From Candidatus Saccharibacteria bacterium (GTDB lineage Bacteria; Patescibacteriota; Saccharimonadia; Saccharimonadales; Saccharimonadaceae): 64,000 nucleotides of DNA. Below the pieces are notes generated by a model. It was not told where the DNA came from. It saw only the letters and a list, made by a program, of their open reading frames with translations, and did not search any database. The position numbers were made by a program, and so were the translations under genes. The stretch lies in contig CP064991.1 in NCBI GenBank assembly GCA_016699895.1, positions 124,001 through 188,000 of the forward strand, read 5' to 3'. Below, in pieces: positions 59,713-64,000 of this stretch. The first letter of the stretch is position 1. Every line of letters starts with the position of its first letter.

Positions 59713-61107
59713 CTAGTCTTCTTTCCTATACCAATTATATTTTGACGGCAGGCTAAACGTATTGCCTTTTGTGATCGCCGTCGGAGCAGTGTTGCTACCT
59801 AGCGCAGCCTCGGCGCTCTTGCCGACAAAACCATCAACCTCTCCGATCCAGACGAAAACGTGACTGCCGCCTATGACCGCAACATCTCCCGGTTGCAAAT
59901 CTGCGACATTGATTTCTCCAGGGCTCGCAATCTTTTTCCAATGCTTATCCAGCCAGGCCTTTTGCCCGGTCGTATTAGTCCCTGGGTAATCTGGCTCAAA
60001 TCCACTCTTGACCATCAGGGCAGATACGAAAGCACCACAGTCATTTCCATTGTTGCCACCTTTGTAACGACCTTTCAAGGCCGCCGTATAGGCTTCTTTT
60101 TGTTTCGAGCCACGTCGACCGTCTGCCCAGGCAAATTCTTTGACCTTGTCGATGAGCGCCTGTGCGTCGCCACTCCCGACAGAATCATCGCTAGCACAGT
60201 CTCCCGAGCCAGCTACCGAGCTAGCCGTACCCGGCGCGTTGTCCTTGAAATCGTTAAAGGCTTTGGCGGCGGCAGTTTCACGATTAGGATAGGAATCGTG
60301 AATACCGGGAATCTCATAATACCTAGCGAAAATATTAGCAGCATCTTTGGCGCCCTGCTCAGTGATATCTGTAACGTTTTTGAGTCCCTTGTCGATAGTT
60401 TTAGATGAACTCTTTTTGCCATTCATCACTGCCTGTTTATAGCCATTGTCTAGCTCCTCGACCACAAACTCTAATTGAGTTTTGAAATCGGTCCATTCGG
60501 TTCCTTTTTTCGCAGCAAATTTCTTTAGCTGGGGTAAACGGCCGCTCGCGTCCCATTGTGCAATACCACTATGTCCACTACTGTTAACTGAATCTGGTTT
60601 GAGATCGTATTCTCCACCGCCCGTCTCAATCATAAAGTTGCCGACGATGCCAGCTGCCTGCGCCGCATTTAGCGGCTTGCCATCGTTCGAAGCAATCCCA
60701 GTAGATACAAAGAACGTAAAGGCTTGCTCGGCCAACGTATCGCCCGACAGCGTCGAATCGCCAGAGGTGCCAGCGGCGCATGAACAGGTGTTGACGTTGT
60801 AATATGGCACGCCTGCATCGAGAACCGCTTTTTGATTGCCACTACAGTCCTGATTGCCAACGCCTACCAAAATTGATGGAAAAACTGCCGTGATCGGTCG
60901 GTGATCAGAGCCGCAAGTTGTAGCTTTTTTACAGTTCAACGTTGTGTAGGTCGAGGGAGATGATACAGTAGCCTGTTCATAATAGATGCGATCAATTATA
61001 TTTTTACCTTTACCATTTCCAGCCATAGTGCCATATTCGGCCGCATTCTTGGTAGCGGCGGTCGTGTGAGCATCGCCATAACTAACAGTTGCCATCACTT
61101 CCTTCAA
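59713..61107 (-). CDS. EEP C-terminus + phage-tail-type lysozyme + NlpC/P60-like domain
   Basis: 464 codons. The first 90 residues complete an endonuclease/exonuclease/phosphatase (EEP) fold that begins in the frame upstream: SYGDAHTTAAT, IIDRIYY and CGSDHRPITAVFP with the catalytic Asp-His. Then a Phage_lysozyme2-type domain (about 130-270; AAGIVGNFMIETGGG with catalytic Glu, SGHSGIAQWDASGRLPQL) and a CHAP/NlpC-like domain (about 310-464; GNDCGAFVSALMVKSG with Cys, DVAVIGGSHVFVWIGE with His). No signal peptide of its own; the first codon in this frame is TTG. It reads best as the second half of the protein from 62572, in the +1 frame. Confidence 0.8.
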   Translation of the reverse strand: MKEVMATVSYGDAHTTAATKNAAEYGTMAGNGKGKNIIDRIYYEQATVSSPSTYTTLNCKKATTCGSDHRPITAVFPSILVGVGNQDCSGNQKAVLDAGVPYYNVNTCSCAAGTSGDSTLSGDTLAEQAFTFFVSTGIASNDGKPLNAAQAAGIVGNFMIETGGGEYDLKPDSVNSSGHSGIAQWDASGRLPQLKKFAAKKGTEWTDFKTQLEFVVEELDNGYKQAVMNGKKSSSKTIDKGLKNVTDITEQGAKDAANIFARYYEIPGIHDSYPNRETAAAKAFNDFKDNAPGTASSVAGSGDCASDDSVGSGDAQALIDKVKEFAWADGRRGSKQKEAYTAALKGRYKGGNNGNDCGAFVSALMVKSGFEPDYPGTNTTGQKAWLDKHWKKIASPGEINVADLQPGDVAVIGGSHVFVWIGEVDGFVGKSAEAALGSNTAPTAITKGNTFSLPSKYNWYRKED

Positions 61108-62572
61108 CCTCTTCTCCTACCTCTGAATTAGTGTCACCGATGATAAATTTAGCACCACTATAGTCACTCATGATTTTTACTATTGCTTCGGTATCTTTTT
61201 TGCGCTGACTGCCGTTTTGGGTACACCAGTGCCCATTGGCTACATAAAAAGTATTGCCGCTCGCATCAGAAAAGCCAGCTATGTGATGAATTGGCGAACC
61301 GCCGTGACAATTGCTAACGTTTCTCCATCCGTCATCTTTGATTGACCCGCCATCAACATTTTTTGCTTCATCTGACACTAGGCTCGTTACCGCAGAGTTG
61401 TATAGTATAGACGCCTGAGATTCTTGATAACCGCCACCATCTGAACCCGCCGGTAGTGCCGTAGCCTTCCAGCTGCCTCCGCTGGTAGCATTTAAAATAT
61501 CTAGTAATTTCACTTGCACACCATTACAGTCTGGCGATTTACTATCGTCATAATCGCTATATTCCTGCATACCAACAATATCCATACCCACCGATGTAAT
61601 ATTTTGAGCCGCCGTCTCAAACCGCGCCTTGGCTTTACAGCCGGACTCGCCCTCTAGCAGTGTACCGTGTAGGTTATAAGAGCCAAGAGTTAATGGGTGC
61701 GTGCTGCCGGCACCGGTTTCTCCCCGACCAGTCTTGGCACCTTCGATAGTTCCGAACTGTTCTCTAAACGAGCCGGCACCCTTTCCCGTTGCATTTACCA
61801 TCAGATATAACTTGCCATTGGCCACAAACAAGCTTTCATTTTCGGCGTATTTACTAATGAACATATCATACACCTCTAATAGTTCGCCCGACCAGCTAAA
61901 AACGAAGATTTTAAACTTGCCAGTATAGGACGTCGCACCTCCACCCAGACCACCGCGCATAGTGTAAATATAAGACTCATCACAGGTCATACCTTGATTG
62001 GTACCACCCGATGCATATTTGTCCATCACATTATTGTCAAACAAACGTTTGACCTTTTTGAAATCTTCGTCAAACGCCACGCCGTTCGACACATATTGAC
62101 CTTTGGCCGCGCTATAGCAGAGGTTGCTCCACGAACCAGAGTCGGCCTTGGCGTCACCTATAATAGAGAGATCGTCAGGGCTAACGAGAGCCACTTTGCC
62201 GTTATCCTTTGAAAAATCCCACAGTGTCACCACGAGCAATTTCCGTTTGCTGTTATACGTCATATCGTTGGCGTGACCGAGCTTGCCGCCTAGGTCTTTG
62301 CGCATAACCTCGGTGCCATCTAGTTTCAATTTAACTAATCGAGTTTTCGAGTTTTCGTCATAATTACATGCCACATAGACATACGTTCCATCAGTAGCTG
62401 AACCTTGTGTCACAGGACAATTTTTGGTTATTTCGGCAACTTTTTTGTATTCGAGCTTCTTCTCAACCGGAGCCGCGAGGACATTTGATGCGGTCAGGAT
62501 GTTAAAAACTACCGACAACAATAGCATCATTATAGAGAAGACTAGCCCAGATCGTCGCGCCGCACTTTTCAT
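61082..62572 (-). CDS. Secreted beta-propeller + EEP nuclease N-terminal half
   Basis: 496 residues with a signal peptide (LVFSIMMLLLSVVFNILTASNVLA). Residues 40-290 hold repeated blade-like units (GSATDGTYVYVAC, GHANDMTYNSKRKLLVVTLW, NQGMTCDESYIYTM). The EEP nuclease begins at about 300: LGSYNLHGT (Asn), IVGMQEYSDY (Glu), FYVANGHW and KFIIGDTNSE (Asp-x-Asn). The frame stops at GDGNC before the SDH motif, which lies in the +1 frame within 25 nt. The full protein would be about 950 residues and the first gene of a four-gene operon. TAAAAT (62579-62584) ends 6 nt before the ATG, so the message is leaderless. Confidence 0.8.
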   Translation of the reverse strand: MKSAARRSGLVFSIMMLLLSVVFNILTASNVLAAPVEKKLEYKKVAEITKNCPVTQGSATDGTYVYVACNYDENSKTRLVKLKLDGTEVMRKDLGGKLGHANDMTYNSKRKLLVVTLWDFSKDNGKVALVSPDDLSIIGDAKADSGSWSNLCYSAAKGQYVSNGVAFDEDFKKVKRLFDNNVMDKYASGGTNQGMTCDESYIYTMRGGLGGGATSYTGKFKIFVFSWSGELLEVYDMFISKYAENESLFVANGKLYLMVNATGKGAGSFREQFGTIEGAKTGRGETGAGSTHPLTLGSYNLHGTLLEGESGCKAKARFETAAQNITSVGMDIVGMQEYSDYDDSKSPDCNGVQVKLLDILNATSGGSWKATALPAGSDGGGYQESQASILYNSAVTSLVSDEAKNVDGGSIKDDGWRNVSNCHGGSPIHHIAGFSDASGNTFYVANGHWCTQNGSQRKKDTEAIVKIMSDYSGAKFIIGDTNSEVGEEVEGSDGNC

Positions 62573-62653
62573 GCACCCATTTTACCATAACAACTATAAA
62601 AAATAATTAAATTAAGCATTGACAAAATGATGAAAATTTGCTACTATGTAGGC
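62573..62653. promoter_or_regulatory. Divergent promoters at the right end
   Basis: Minus strand: TAAAAT (62579-62584) 6 nt before the ATG at 62572. Plus strand: TTGACA (62619-62624), 17 bp, TACTAT (62642-62647), 6 nt before the ATG at 62654. The plus-strand site has a consensus -35 and is the clearest leaderless promoter in the window. Confidence 0.7.
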
Positions 62654-64000
62654 ATGTCTCATCACGAAAAACCAAATGCCATAAACACCCCTGAAACTGC
62701 GGAGCGATTAGCCGATCCGATTGTCAGCCGAGAAGTCGCCGACACGGCTATCGACGCCGTCACGTCAGACCCAACCCCGGATGAATTGTCGCTCGAGGAA
62801 CAGGCCGAGTCGTTAGTTGCTGGCTTGTCCTACGAAGGCCAGGCCTTTTCTAGCCCAGCCGATCTGATGAAAACACACAAAAATCCTCGCGCTGTGCGCG
62901 CTTTTATCGAATCTCGACGCTCCGATCCCACGATGGATGCTATGTACCATTTGGCAGACGAAATCTGGCTACGCAACTCTGGTAAAAAGTCTCGTAATAG
63001 CGCCCGAAGTGACGAGTATTTACAGACGCTGATTGATGCGTATCAACATTCAGCTATGATCGAAAATGCCACTGATGAAACTCCTACTAGTGACGAGGAT
63101 ACGACGCCACCAGAAACAGATCAGCCGTCGGGCGACGTACAGCCGGCAATCAATCTGACATCCGCAGCCGCAGGTCCTGCCCCAGATCAACCTAGCGACA
63201 ACACTGGAAATCAGCCAGTTCCTGCCGCACTAAACGCACCGGCCCCTACCACCCCTGCCCCGGCGAATCAACAGCCAGCGGATTCAGAAGCACAGGTTGG
63301 CGTACGTATAACGCCAGTTGAAAATGCCGAGGCTGAGCTTGTTAACCTAGATAAACTGGCTGGCTGGAAGGCCGACATACTGCGCATTAATGAGGAACTA
63401 TCTACATTAAGACGAGAAATCGCCCTATCCGAAGCCGATACTAATGTAAAGCCCGAGGATCCAATAACCGCTAGGCGCCAATCCCAAGTCAAAAAATTAG
63501 AGGCTAGCCTAGAGAGTCTAACCAAAAATATAGAGACATCAAATATCACACCAGAATTGTCAGCCGAGGCTGACCAAATGGCCGCTGATATATTTGCCAA
63601 AGCTCAGAAAAAGGCTGCGGAGCAAGTCGCAAAAGATGCCGCCGATCGTCAAGCCAAAATTGATTCATTTTTGACATTGCCGCCGAGTGCTCGCCAGCAG
63701 CGTAAACAGAAACGCTCCGATGCTCTAGCTCAACTACGCAGCGATCGCAAGCTGATGCATGACCGGCTAGAAAACAACGGTATGTCTGACGAGCTAAAAA
63801 AGGTAGCCGACCTGCTAGCAAAGCATAACCGCAAAATCGGCGGCGGTAGATTATCGGCTCTGTCACACATGGCATGGAAGGTCGAGAACAAGTGGCGCAA
63901 TCACCCTATCCACGCCGAGGAGGGTCTAGATCTAGATGCCAAAGAACAGCGTCGTGATCTCGATGAAATCCTGTTCGCCGAAGACGGCATGTTAGTCAAA
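62654..64000 (+). CDS. Large cytoplasmic-looking protein of unknown function, right end missing
   Basis: The frame opens at ATG 62654 and stays open to the edge (449 codons). The N-terminal 130 residues are acidic and helical (SLEEQAESLVAGLSYEGQAFSSPADLMKTHKNPRAVRAFIESRR). An Ala/Pro/Gln-rich disordered linker follows (about 140-220), then a coiled-coil region (230-330; LAGWKADILRINEELSTLRREIALSE) and a Lys/Ala-rich helical part. No signal peptide or membrane helix so far. The architecture (folded start, Pro linker, charged helices) recalls the PP2C protein at 38746-41049, but no similarity was detected by eye. No family recognised. Confidence 0.65.
   Translation, partial: MSHHEKPNAINTPETAERLADPIVSREVADTAIDAVTSDPTPDELSLEEQAESLVAGLSYEGQAFSSPADLMKTHKNPRAVRAFIESRRSDPTMDAMYHLADEIWLRNSGKKSRNSARSDEYLQTLIDAYQHSAMIENATDETPTSDEDTTPPETDQPSGDVQPAINLTSAAAGPAPDQPSDNTGNQPVPAALNAPAPTTPAPANQQPADSEAQVGVRITPVENAEAELVNLDKLAGWKADILRINEELSTLRREIALSEADTNVKPEDPITARRQSQVKKLEASLESLTKNIETSNITPELSAEADQMAADIFAKAQKKAAEQVAKDAADRQAKIDSFLTLPPSARQQRKQKRSDALAQLRSDRKLMHDRLENNGMSDELKKVADLLAKHNRKIGGGRLSALSHMAWKVENKWRNHPIHAEEGLDLDAKEQRRDLDEILFAEDGMLVK

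Noticed and set aside
1..64000. CRISPR arrays, rRNA genes and insertion sequences
   Set aside because: No regularly spaced direct repeats, rRNA signatures or transposase motifs were seen on reading both strands.

Overview
The window looks like a chromosome segment of a Patescibacteria/CPR bacterium, most likely a Candidatus Saccharibacteria (TM7). This rests on gene content and style, since no marker phylogeny could be run: a compact Gram-positive-type type IV pilus locus with several prepilins, a lone VirB2-like pilin, many large secreted or anchored proteins of unknown function, a B12-dependent ribonucleotide reductase, nucleotide-interconversion enzymes (ndk, pyrH, pyrG) without biosynthetic operons, and the standard stop codons. 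No CRISPR array, rRNA, insertion sequence or intact prophage was seen.

Layout. 1-1.8 kb: a membrane foldase-like gene (cut by the edge), a PH-domain membrane protein, tRNA-Arg(CCU) and ndk. 1.9-16.1 kb: a Xer recombinase, then the type IV pilus locus on the minus strand (pilM-N-O-small gene-pilB, pilT-pilC, major pilin, prepilin peptidase and four minor-pilin-type genes), interrupted by one plus-strand GT-C-like membrane enzyme. 16.2-17.4 kb: ychF, carrying a palindromic in-frame insertion. 17.4-21.2 kb: a GC-rich island with a class-F-like sortase and an 838-aa wall/membrane-anchored repeat protein. 21.2-25.6 kb: tlyA, a serine hydrolase, efp and the rpsF-ssb-rpsR operon. 25.6-30.4 kb: a secreted InlB-repeat protein broken by a frameshift, with two membrane companions. 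30.4-38.7 kb: polA, a P-loop kinase, rpoD, an ABC exporter and dnaG. 38.7-46.8 kb: a PP2C-type phosphatase and a 1115-aa protein ending in a VanY/M15 peptidase, bracketed by two lipoprotein genes that form a perfect 340-bp inverted repeat. 46.8-53 kb: orn, nrdJ with NrdR-like boxes, the VirB2-like gene and argS. 53-54.5 kb: a second GC-rich island of three small unknown genes. 54.5-64 kb: pyrH, pyrG, recF, an operon led by a secreted propeller + nuclease + lysozyme + NlpC/P60-like protein (also frameshifted), and an unknown gene running off the right edge.

Two themes join the region. First, most promoter-proximal genes have a -10 hexamer ending only 6-7 nt before the start codon and no Shine-Dalgarno, so their mRNAs should be leaderless. 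Operon-internal genes and the two GC-rich islands instead use clear Shine-Dalgarno sites. Second, much of the coding capacity is for the cell surface (pili, sortase substrate, lipoproteins, wall hydrolases, secreted nuclease/lysozyme), as expected for an epibiont that attaches to another bacterium. The GC-rich islands look like acquisitions from a high-GC, actinobacterium-like donor.
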